DNA of 64,000 nucleotides from Andrena cerasifolii (taxonomy: Eukaryota; Arthropoda; Insecta; Hymenoptera; Andrenidae): contig NC_135121.1 of assembly GCF_050908995.1 (NCBI RefSeq), positions 19,840,001-19,904,000 of the forward strand, read 5' to 3'. How positions within the stretch are numbered: the stretch's first letter is position 1; every line of letters starts with the position of its first letter. A program made the position numbers and the translations under genes. The notes beneath the pieces are model-generated. The model made no database searches, was not told the origin of the DNA, and saw only the letters and a program-made list of their open reading frames with translations. This document shows positions 25,001-34,500 of this stretch, one piece after another.

Positions 25001-27504
25001 GTACTGAAAAGCAGTGAACCTTCCCTTTTTAATTGGTTCGAAGTTACTATCCTCATCGCTGGAAATATTTGACACTGAACACGCAATATCCTGATGCAAA
25101 ATGACATCGAAAAGCCCTTTACCGTTTTAAGATCCGAGGCCTCGTTCTCGAGATATTAACAGTTGAATATTAGCGGTCCACGTTCCGGGCCGCGCAGTTT
25201 AAAGCCGAGGCAGCTGAGCGCGGAGCAGTGACCGCGCGCACTTATACGCAGGAGGCACGCGTAGGTACGCCCCGCCAAACACAGTAGAGCCGACCGCGCT
25301 GGTTGAAACCGTGAACACTCCTGCGTGTGCGTGCGGGCGGTCACTGCTCCAAGCTGTCTCGGCTTTAAACTGCGCGTCTCGAGACCACAAACGGAGCCGC
25401 CAAATCGAGAGATGGGTGTACACGAATGTAATAAAAAGTGTTTGTTCCTCCATTATTCTTTCTGAATTACCAACTCTAACTTAAAATAAAGGATCGCTGT
25501 TGCGTCTTTATACATTCAGCACATCCAAACTCAGCAACAGTCACAAGGTAAAAATAAACAGAGGAACGAAAAGAGAACTAATTTTTAGGGAGTAAAGCAA
25601 GCTCGCCGTTTCCTGGTTCAACGGAAGCGGACATAATAGAACTTCAAGATATCCGACTGTCTCCTCTGCCGAGCATCAGGAACAGGTCAGGCCTGGTCAG
25701 CGGTAGCTCGACGCCTGGAACCGGAAGAGAGCACGATCCGGCCAAATTTCCCCCTAGTTTTCGCATATCCAGGGTCGCCGCCTACAATACCCACGGAAGG
25801 AACGCTGGCCTTAGATACAGAGGGCCCAAACAGCACAGACCGAAGGTAAACGTTCGCGAGCTTCGTTCTTTGCTTAAGGGGGTATACCCGTTTGAACCCT
25901 CGGAAAATGTATACATTTTGTGGATTTTTTTACAAGTCAACGGTTTGATGCAGATTTCCCGTTTTTTAACTATGTTTACATAGTATTATGAACTACTTAT
26001 AAAAAAAGTTTCAGTTAAAAAACTATTGTTTTTCGGAAGTTACGGATACATGTCCGAAAGTCTCTCGATTTTAGACGGCTAAACGGTGGCCCTAAAAACT
26101 CGCGCTACGTTCAACCAATTCACTTCCAATTTTGCATGCAGGATCATAATAAGATTCCGCATCGTCCAACGAAGGCTTTTTTTATTTCGATTCCCCGTTT
26201 ATTATTTATAAAGGAAAAAGGTGGATTTTTCTCTTAGAAAAATTTAACTTTACCTTTGATCTCTCACCATTTCTTTATTTTTCAAAATTTTCAAAATCGC
26301 CTTCGTTGGACGATGTGGAATCTTATTATGATTCTGCATGCAAAATTTGAAGTAAATTGGTTGAACGTAGCGCGAGTTTTTAGGGCCACCGTTTAGCCGT
26401 CTAAAATCGAGAGACTTTCGGACATGTATCCGTAACTTCCGAAAAACAATAGTTTTTTAACTGAAACTTTTTTTATAAGTAGTTCATAATACTATGTAAA
26501 CATAGTTAAAAAACGAGAAATCTGCATCAAACCGTTGACTTGTAAAAAAATCCACAAAATGTATACATTTTCCGAGGGTTCAAACGGGTATACCCCCTTA
26601 ACTGAGTCATCATACTCCAACGACCACTGATACAACGGAGAAGGCACCTTTTCTAGTCGCGTCCTAACTTACCGATGCGCAAACTAACAAGGAACACCAC
26701 CCAACTGTTATACACCGATTTTGACGAGGTTTACGTAGATTATAGTTCTCGAAAAAATATTCGACACGTTTTATTCTTATCGGCAAACGTCCATATCTTA
26801 AGGGTGAAATCAGCCCTCAAAGTTGGGGTGACTATCACGTTTGCTCCAATATCTCGGAAACTATGCATTACAGAGAAAAATCTTTTAGACGAAAATGATC
26901 TACGAAACATTTTATTCGTAATTAACGAACGGAACAGAGTATACAAATCTTGTGCGCATAGAGGTCGTCGCTTTTAATCCTAAATATTTTATATTTTAAA
27001 AACGGTGTTCCCACAGGGTTACCAGCATTTCAAATTACATAACCTAAGATTTTTTCAATGTGGTTTCTAATAAAAAATGCTCAACACGAGACATCTTTTG
27101 CAAATGATCTACAAAAATTAGTAAAATAACGGATTCAAAACGCGATTTAAAATTTGTCGATTAATGAAAATTGGTCGAGAAACTGAAACCGGAATTCTGG
27201 AACAAAAATGTAAAAGGTGGCAGCCCTAAATTGCGTAACTTCCACGAAATTCTAAAGCAATTGTGTAAAGAACGTACGAATTGATTTAAAACGTTAAATT
27301 ACGAAATGAATCCGCGTAAGTGGAAATAAACAAATGGAACCGTGATTACAGGTATTGCACGCGATACGAAGAGGAGCGTCCGTGTTGCGAGTGTCGATGC
27401 CTAAAATCAAGGATGTGAATATTATCGACAAATATTCGAGAATCATATTTCCGGTCAGTTTTATGATCTTCAACGCCATCTACTGGGTATTCTACTTTCT
27501 CTGA
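13088..27504 (+). CDS. GABA-gated ion channel subunit LCCH3 (beta-like), complete, nine exons
   Basis: Exons: 13088-13152, 13979-14085, 14671-14738, 15693-15838, 18222-18379, 21791-22075, 24523-24753, 25589-25845, 27352-27504. All boundaries are GT/AG and all phases agree, giving 489 residues. The order is signal peptide (MFRRMQLQWTFLLLQM); extracellular domain with ISRILDGYDIRLRPNFGG, the WVPDTFF motif and the Cys-loop CMMDLHYYPLDSQNC; TM1 (GYFVFQTYLPSILIVMLSWV); TM2 (ARVALGITTVLTMTTIST); TM3 (IDIYLVMCFVFVFAALLEY); a basic cytoplasmic loop; TM4 ending WVFYFL. This matches insect LCCH3 closely. The residue before ARVALG is serine, where anion-type subunits such as RDL have proline. LCCH3 is known to combine with GRD as a GABA-gated cation channel in Drosophila. 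The introns hold many inverted-repeat elements. Confidence 0.96.
15045..15405 (-). mobile_element. Diverged half-copy of TTAA family B in Lcch3 intron 3
   Basis: This stretch corresponds to the right half of the family B elements at 25874 and 46133, from the ATAAATAATAAACGGGGAAA block to GAGGGTTCAAACGGGGGTAT. It carries many substitutions and small indels and lacks one end. It is a much older insertion than the two near-identical full copies. Confidence 0.8.
16510..16630 (-). pseudogene. Mariner/Tc1-like transposase C-terminal remnant
   Basis: On the minus strand, about 35 codons before a stop read LTQNQLVKRWQEVIEKGGNY followed by IKDKH. This resembles the end of mariner-type transposases, where L-x-x-R-W-x-x-x-I/V-x-x-x-G-x-Y is followed closely by the stop codon. 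The catalytic domain is missing. It lies in Lcch3 intron 4. The assignment rests on a short motif only. Confidence 0.45.
16751..16904. repeat. Short tandem array, 17-bp unit
   Basis: The unit TGTCCGAAATTTTCGGG repeats head to tail about five times, followed by variant units with TATCTCGAAATTTACGG. Each unit contains the small palindrome CCGAAATTTTCGG. The array sits inside the hAT-type element near its left end. Confidence 0.9.
16996..17651. mobile_element. TTAA-flanked MITE, family A copy 2, nested
   Basis: TTAA occurs at both ends, with TTAAGGGGAGGTTCCGGTCT on the left and GACCGGAACCTCCGCTTAA on the right. Its internal order is inverted relative to copy 1. It interrupts the hAT-type element, so it inserted later than its host. 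No coding capacity. Confidence 0.85.
18616..19806. repeat. 1.2-kb inverted repeat with tandem-repeat core
   Basis: The left arm begins AGCGTTAAACAATTGAA and the right arm ends TTCAATTGTTTAACGCT. The arms are roughly 420 bases each and match through landmarks such as CGCCAGAGTAAGGTTGCAAG (inverted as CTTGTAACCTTGCTCTGGCG). The centre (19040-19400) is a tandem array. The whole lies in Lcch3 intron 5, so if transcribed it could fold into a very long hairpin. Class unknown; the architecture fits a palindromic or foldback-type transposon. Confidence 0.85.
19040..19400. repeat. Tandem repeat, unit about 60 bp
   Basis: Units contain TCCTATTTCAATATTAT (usually twice) followed by CTAATAATCCTATTTAAATA and AACTAT. 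Five or more units are present with small length variation and single-base changes. They form the loop region of the 1.2-kb inverted repeat. Confidence 0.9.
19818..20240. repeat. Inverted-repeat element split by a nested insertion
   Basis: The left arm includes AAATATAATTACAAAT, GTGAGAACAC and CTTAAAGTGGTCCTAAAAT. The right arm carries their inverted complements (ATTTTAGGACCACTTCGA, GTGTTCTCAC, ATTCGTAATTATATTTT). A second element is inserted in the middle. It directly follows the 1.2-kb inverted repeat. The sequence right of it (TTCTATACAGCAAGGAATAAT) again resembles part of that repeat's arms, so several insertions are nested here. Confidence 0.75.
19950..20135. mobile_element. Short TA-flanked MITE, nested
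   Basis: The ends are TATAGGGGTGTACGCAT and its inverted complement, continuing inward to AAAGTGGACTAGAAT on both sides. TA flanks both ends, the target site used by Tc1/mariner elements. It is about 185 bp, non-coding, and inserted in the loop of the surrounding inverted-repeat element. Confidence 0.8.
20749..21790. other. Right part of Lcch3 intron 5; no other gene seen
   Basis: A fragment starting ACAGGGTGTGGATTAACTGG belongs to the group of elements with ACAGGGTG ends seen at several places in the window. The open frame at 21523-22176 includes Lcch3 exon 6 and simply reads through from intron sequence; its first 89 codons are not exon. Confidence 0.5.
22173..22896. mobile_element. TTAA-flanked palindromic element, family C
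   Basis: It is bounded by TTAA on both sides. The left end TTAAGGGGGTAGGTTACCCT and the right end are inverted complements. The arms run for about 330 bases each (GAAAGGCCCATTTTCAAACG left; its complement right) around a small centre near 22550. It lies in Lcch3 intron 6, about 100 bp after the exon 6 donor. No transposase. It shares the terminal TTAAGGGG with families A and B but not the internal sequence. Confidence 0.85.
25096..25400. repeat. Dispersed GC-rich repeat in Lcch3 intron 7
   Basis: The block beginning GATGCAAAATGACATCGAAA and including CGAGATATTAACAGT and CCGGGCCGCGCAGTTTAAAG recurs at 63800-63910 near the right end of the window. Inside it, AGTTTAAAGCCGAGGCAGCT pairs with an inverted copy near 25360 and GCGGAGCAGTGACCG with CGGTCACTGCTCC, so the core is a hairpin. 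No coding exon was found; open frames here reflect high GC. Confidence 0.7.
25874..26601. mobile_element. TTAA-flanked palindromic element, family B copy 1
   Basis: 728 bp including TTAA at both ends. The left end TTAAGGGGGTATACCCGTTT is the inverted complement of the right end. The arms extend about 330 bases with few mismatches around a centre near 26240. It inserted 28 bp downstream of the exon 8 splice donor (25845) of Lcch3, in the same orientation as the copy at 46133-46860, from which it differs at two positions visible by eye. No open frame of note, so it is non-autonomous. Confidence 0.92.
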
Positions 27505-30500
27505 ATCCAATCATCAGACACGTCTCGCCATCTGTCGGGACGACGAAAGATAAAAAGGACCAATCGATAATCGAGAGCATATTATGGACTTCAATGGATA
27601 ATCGACTCGATTCGAAGTCGAACGCAGCCTCGAAGCGCCGAGCTCGGATTTAATACGAGACGAAGCATCGAGCCGCGATTTAAATTGAAATCTGTCATTC
27701 TCGACCGACGGGAGCAGGTATCGAAAGTACTGAATCGAAAGCTGCCAATATTTATCGACGAGAAGATATTTTCGAGGTACATCGATTAAATCGCGAGATA
27801 TAACGAATCGATATTTTAGGAGATACGTTCCTAACCAATAGCTCGCCAATTCGAATGGTTACATCCGCCATGCGAATGTATCGAATCCTTAAAGAATTTC
27901 CCAAGGCGATAGCTAGAATCAAAATTTCTTAAGAAATTGCTGAACATACCTTAACATTCAATTCACAACTGGCAAACGCAAGATTAAGATTTCTTTGGAA
28001 ACATTAAATCGTCGATACCGAATATTCAATGGTGCATCACCGCGCAGGCGTAAGAAGCGCGCGCTTGGGGGCCTCAAAGAGAAATACGAAAGAAAACCGA
28101 ATCCTCTTATTTTTCACATTCTTTTAATTAATAAAAGATACGAAATATTGAAAATAATAAAGACAAATTCTGTTGTGTTCTATGATATTATTCTCATAGC
28201 GGATAACAATTTTTTGCGTGTTATGAACAAAAGAGCTAGTTCTATTATATTTTTATTTTTAAAAAAAAAAAGAATATTATTATGAATTATTAAGGAGGGT
28301 CTAAAAGTCAGGTTGCTCTTAATGCCACCGAGTGCTTAATCCGTCGTTGTAAATACTATCGTTGGTATCAATATTTGACGGGATTTGAATATCAAGTCGA
28401 CGAAAGTCATTGAAAAAAAGAGGGTAAAAATTTCGAACGAAAGCATTTAAACTATAGAAACATATATCATAACTAGAGTAGTTTTCGATTAACAAATTCT
28501 AATTACCATTACCGTAGCTGGCAGATAACGTTACTGTTACATTTCCACGTGAATTAATCCGCAAACCGAGTGTCGCAAACTTTCGCCGTTAAACCGCCTT
28601 CCGTTTTTTTCTCTCGACAGTGGCGCGAACAATTAAAAGCGGCGCAGACGTGAGGATGAATTTTCTTCATTTGGTTTTCAAAGTTTTATAACACCGTAAT
28701 TTTGTAATGTACATACGTGCATGTACAGGGTGGTAAAAAAGGGGTGAGAACTTATTAAATATAAAATTCACATTATATTCGGGAAGAAAATAATTTGACC
28801 ATTTTTGCATTGCCATTCGAATGTGTACTCTAACTCTATCAAAGTGAACATTTTATTTATGTTGAATGAGTAAATGTGTTCGTAGGAGAACATCTTAAAC
28901 AAAAATTCAGATTTCGATGAGATTTTACAAGTTTGAAGGAGACTACAATATTGTCTTTGGCTGAAAAGAGATTTTACATATGAAACACTCTTTTCAATAA
29001 TGATTCCTCGAACTTTTCGAAAATCAAGGAAACTTTTGCAGCATTGTCAACATATTATCATAGCGATCATTAAGCAGAGAAATGTTTTCTTGAATCCCCG
29101 GTGAATATTTTTGTAGGTGGACATTTAAATAAAAACTTTTTCAATTCAATTCAATGGGGTGTTTCGTTGTGAAAATATTTTCTAGCCATTGCGAGAAATT
29201 ATTAAACTTTTCTACAAACCAGCAGTACCTCATTAAAACCTAAATTTTTGAATTACTGTCGTATCATTGTTAGCTCGAAATATACACCCCCTCCCACCCG
29301 CACCCCTTAAACCCTGAAACCTTTTTTCGCAACACCCTTCGTAACACAGCCGAGTGATCGTCGATTGTTCGTTTAAATGATGTCGACAGTACGTGAAAGA
29401 GCATTCAAATTAATTTCTTGGCATTCAAAATATTCTATGAAAATTGACAATTTACAATTCCGTTGCTTCGAAAGAAAATGAACTGCTGCTGACTGGATAA
29501 ATTATCGTATACCACGTACAATGCAATATTTTCCAGCATAGAACGCGAATTTCAATTTATCGTAGCGGTAAAAGGAGGAACCGATGCGAATTGGAACAGG
29601 ATATAAAACAGTATTTCCGGTATCGGTTAGACCACGCTTAACAGATCGTTCGAATGTTAATGATTAACGATAAAGTGTGAAGCGAAAGGGAGAAGATGTG
29701 TTTCGAGGAGTGCGAGAACGTGTGAGTGAGTGTGAGAGAGAGAGAGAGAGGGGAAGAATCGTCTTTTTCTAGGAAATATTTTTCTGAGAGAATCAAATGC
29801 GATCCGTACGGATTGCGCGTCGTAACGTTAATTATTTTAATATAAATTGTAACTGTAATTTTAAGCCGATTAAATTTAGCGATTTAAAGAAATTCTTTGA
29901 CTTTTCACTTCATTTACTGAACTGCGATATAACTAATATTATGCAAAAGAAATGCGCGATAAACAACGACCATCTTAAACAAACTGAATTTCTAGCCATT
30001 AGTTTTGAAAATTGAAATAATTTTTCGTAACGTTCTTCTCGTTCATTGAGTAGATATTGCGCAATACAAATATGACCTTTGTTAAGCAGTGACTTTACTT
30101 GAAAATTAAGCCTCGGGTGAAAAAAGTTTATTCCACCCTTCTGATTTATTTTTGCCGATTTATTTTTATTTCCGTCCTTTCGGCCGCACCCTGTATAGCA
30201 TTGTTTCTATTGCGTTATTCCTTCGGTGAATGCATGGAAAATACAATGATGCGCGTTTTGTCGAGAAATATTTTGACGATACAGGGCCTTCATCGAAACA
30301 GATTGCAAACATTTCTCAGTACTTGTTTTGTAACGCGATTTTAGTAGACTGCACCTATGCGCATTCTTATAGAGCAGATGCTTCAGTGAACAATGCAAAC
30401 CATTTGTAAAAAAAAATTTTTAAAAAAATGAAAACCGACTTCAAAAAAATAAAAATGCACTAAAAAGTAATAAGTCATTTTTTCTGTTATTTAATCTACG

Positions 30501-31547
30501 ACTCTCAATTTTTTTAAGTCGGCGCCAGATTAAATAAGGGAAAAAAGTGTTTATTACTTTTTAGTGCATTTTTATTTCTTTGAAGTCGGTTTTAATTTTT
30601 TTTCTAATTTTTTTTTTTTGTTGCTTTCTATATGCACTTCGTATATATAATAAAAAAATTTAGAAAAAAATTAAAACCGACTTCAAAGAAATAAAATATA
30701 TATCCTCTATATATAATAAAATATAAAATATATATCCTCAGCATGTTGTGTCAGTATATATATATGGAGATATGCGAGTACGTAATTAAATTGTAATAGT
30801 TGGGTGACAATAGTCTTTATTAACCAGAACTGGCAAAATATTGGATTAATATTGATGCAATATCGGATGGGACCGCTGGGGCATCGCACTCTTTCGAATA
30901 AAAAAAAAAGATCGTCAAAATCGGTCCATATGCTGAGGAGGAAACATAAAAAAAAATACTTACAGGTCGAATCTATAACCTGCTCCTTTTTGAAGTCGGT
31001 TAAAACCCAATTTTTCTTAATTAAATCGAAATGTTTGGAGCACATTGACGTTTAAAAACCGCGACTTTAGGGGAGAAAACGCCAGTTCCCACCGTTTAAG
31101 TTGGTTTATTTGATCATTCAGCACGTACATCGCAATGTTATAATACAAAAATGGCGGTTTCTAAATACTAATAAAAAGAAATAAATAATCGATGGGCCAA
31201 GTCGATCGTTGCTCGATTTCATTCGAGCTCCGAGACTTGGAGCGAGGAAACTTCCTCCTCCTTCTCCTTCTTCGCGTGCTTGTTTAAATAACAAAAAAAT
31301 ATTATATAAGAAAGTAAAGTTATTAAATTAATAAAAAAAAAATAATACAAATTTCTCGTGTACAATCGTCGCTTAATGTTTTGTACCTTTCGGCGATTTA
31401 CTCTTTTTTTCTATCCGCCCACCGCGTCGAATGTGGTCATAAATACGAGGATAAATACAAAATATATCGTCGTCTGAATTTTTAGCTCGACGCTTTGAAA
31501 AATATCGTCAATTTCACTCGTGATTCCCTTCTTTTTCTTCTCTGTTT
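27505..31547. other. Interval between Lcch3 and the TNF receptor; no gene recognised
   Basis: The first part should include the Lcch3 3' untranslated region, but I could not place its end. Open frames around 27514-27849 on the minus strand have no domain. An ACAGGGTGG element end occurs at about 28725 with C-rich degraded sequence to about 29340. A (GA)n run lies at about 29735-29750. The right part is occupied by an element with AAAACCGACTTC ends. Confidence 0.5.
30431..31004. repeat. Inverted-repeat element with AAACCGACTTCA ends
   Basis: AAAACCGACTTCAAA at 30431 is matched by TTTGAAGTCGGTTAAAA near 31000, and further inverted copies occur at about 30580 and 30675. An inner hairpin spans 30431-30598, with arms sharing TGCACTAAAAAGTAATAA. 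No coding frame. It looks like two or more partial copies of one palindromic family. Confidence 0.65.
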
Positions 31548-34500
31548 CTAACAGTCGCCAGAACTTTTCTTCTGATTTAAAATCGTCTCGATGTTTCGAT
31601 GAATTCTAGCAATTTGTGATTTCTTCCCCTTGGGAGATCGACCCTCCTCTATGTAAAGATTCCCGCTCACTTCCGGCCAATTGACCATCACAGGAGTTTC
31701 CCTCTTCCGATCTGGAAAGGGAAGAAAACAATGTGTGCTTTGTATTTACACGATTCCTGTTCATATATGAGATGATTCGTTTTAACAGATCGCTGATAGT
31801 TTCTTGTAAAATACGTTTGCAAAGAAGTTTAAGGAAAACAGTAGGATTTTATGAAAATAGAATTTGTTAAATGAAATTTATAATTCTCTATCATTTTCCC
31901 AATAACAATAGAGTAAAGATATCCCTGCCTTTTATGTAGAATTCTGTGAATTTCTGATTATTTCTAGGATTTTTGAAAATTCACCGAAATATTCCATAAG
32001 ATTTTACAAATTAGGTACAATCAGTTTATAACTGCTTCATCATTTAAAAATGATAATGCATCATCTTCCTTCACACATTGATCCGCCTTTTACTTTTATC
32101 TAATATTATTTTTTCATTAGTTATTAACCGTATTTTGTATAAAATGGCTCCATTCTGGATTTAAATTTTTCTTTCTCAAAGCAAGCGTGCGCGATTATTG
32201 GAACGATAAAAATTTGAGAAATATTCTAATTAATTATTCTTCGTAAAAGCAACGTGAAGTTTATCAGTCTCATTTATAAATTCAGAAAATTCGAGATTTT
32301 AATAATATCTTCGATTATGTCGGTGAATAATTGAATAATAAAATCCTTTTGACAGAGTATAATAACTCTTTCTAGATCTTTCAACATTTTTAACTAATTT
32401 AAATTAAAGGTATTAACAGAACTTGATTACAGAGAAGCTCAGTTTTGTTATTGTTAATCACCATCGATTACTCTGAAGAAATAACAGCACATTATAAAAG
32501 AACTTGGAAATAGAGATTAACAAGGTGATCAATGACATTAAATGTCATTTTATAATGTGTTGTTATTTCTTCGGAGTAATCGATGGCGATTAACAATAAC
32601 AAAACTGAGCTTCTCTGTAATCAAGTTCTGTTAATACATTTAATTTATAATTACTCTGCGTGAATTGCCACGTGCACAACTGTTTTCTGTTTACCCTCTC
32701 GCCCTTCAAACGCTCTACTTTATTAGCGCTGGAGAGAGCGCGGCAATATTCAAATTAAATTAAACGAATTAAATTTCCTTTACATGTATATATCAACCAA
32801 TAATATTTTCTCAGCTTTTCACCAAGCCTCGTGTGCAAACACATTAAATTACTTTTACTCAAATAATACGATATTGGTTGCACCCAAGCAATCCCTTAAA
32901 TCTATTGACACTCGATAATTCTTACACTCATTTTTCTCAAAAACCTGAAGTTCAGCCTAAAATATGTTAATACACCTTCCCTTATTTATTCTGTCACGAG
33001 GAATCACTATCTCCTCTAATATACCACCAATTATGTCATACCTTCTACATACATGTACCAACGAAAATATATTTTACCTTATCAAACATGCAGTCATTAT
33101 ATAAAAATTAGTTGCAACCAAAATATACGAAGATCCAGATTCTAAAAATATCTAAGTAGATATCTGAATATTTAATTTCTAGCCTGTGTAATTTCGCCAG
33201 GATAAAATAGCAAACATTCCTTTCCGTTTATATCAATTTTCAAACAATTTTATCTGTCGTTTCAGAATTCTTTTCACCGAATATTTTATCGAACACTGTG
33301 CGTGTGCACCAGCAACGCGTACGAAACCAGAATGGAAATTCCGTTTCGAAGCCAACGAATGGACTTACCTAACAGTTTCTCAAGATACTGACACCTCGTT
33401 TCAGGATCACCCGGGTTCATGGGTGCGCCAGCAACCAGCTCGGCTAGTTCTGCCTTGACCATTAAATTCAACCGAGCCGAGATCTCCTCCAGACCTACTG
33501 CAACCATCCAAAATTCTTCGCTTTAGTCGGAACGGATACGCGACGAAGATATTGCTTTAAACAATTACATGGTGCATCCGTTTTAAGTCTGAACGCACGC
33601 AATTATTTCTGAAAATATTTCAATTACAACAAAGTTCTTCGTAGCAAAGTTATTTGGCTTAAGGAGAAAGATAATATCGGGGCTGAATTATCTGCGCGAT
33701 TATTATTTGCAGAGATTTATTATATCGAACTTGAATTTTACCTGAAACTATCACTTACCTATACAGTGATTGATAATATACTGGTTCTGAATTTCCCGTG
33801 ACATCACTCACAACTATTTTTACTTAGAAAAATTTTAATATCATCTTCGTATTTTTAAGGGAAACCATATACTTTTACTACACCGTGTACAATTTACATT
33901 AGTCATTTATAGGTTTTCGCGTAAATCGTTTATATTGAATACAAGAGACATAGTAATATATTAATCAGAGATGGTACAAAATCCATAACTATAATGAATT
34001 ATAAGTGTTAAAGATATCAAGAAAAGACATTTAATTAAACCAACACTGGTGTACAGCACGATGCAAATAATAACTTCTTGTAATTTCGTCGAATGCAAGG
34101 TCTGCTTATATAGGGAAATTCGGTGTTGAAGGAGTTCTGGGAACAAAGGTGCAATCGCTGTGGTTCATTCGTAATTGACGATTTGGTCAGAGAACATGGA
34201 ACGATGGTATCGTCCGCACCAAGGATGGAATGCGAGCTGAACTATGGAATGCGGTTCTGCTTTCTCAAGGCCCCATGGGATGAATCTAGCGATAGCCTCG
34301 CTCCAGGCTAAAGGCAAAATATATTTCTTCTGCCCGCTTGTGAAGAAAAACCTGACCGACTGTGCTCGAGAAATATTCACTTTCGGGAAACGAACGCCTC
34401 ACGTTTGTAACCAGTTCTAACTTTCGCGACAAGCCACTCCGTAATCTGCAATCCTTTGTCAATTTGTTCATACAAGCTTTCTTGGGACGTTAAACGAGGA

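Noticed and set aside
34123..34311. Open frame with LNYGMRFCFLKAPWD, reminiscent of an anoctamin N-terminal segment
   Set aside because: The resemblance is limited to a few residues, the frame starts without ATG, stops quickly, and no neighbouring exons of such a gene were found.
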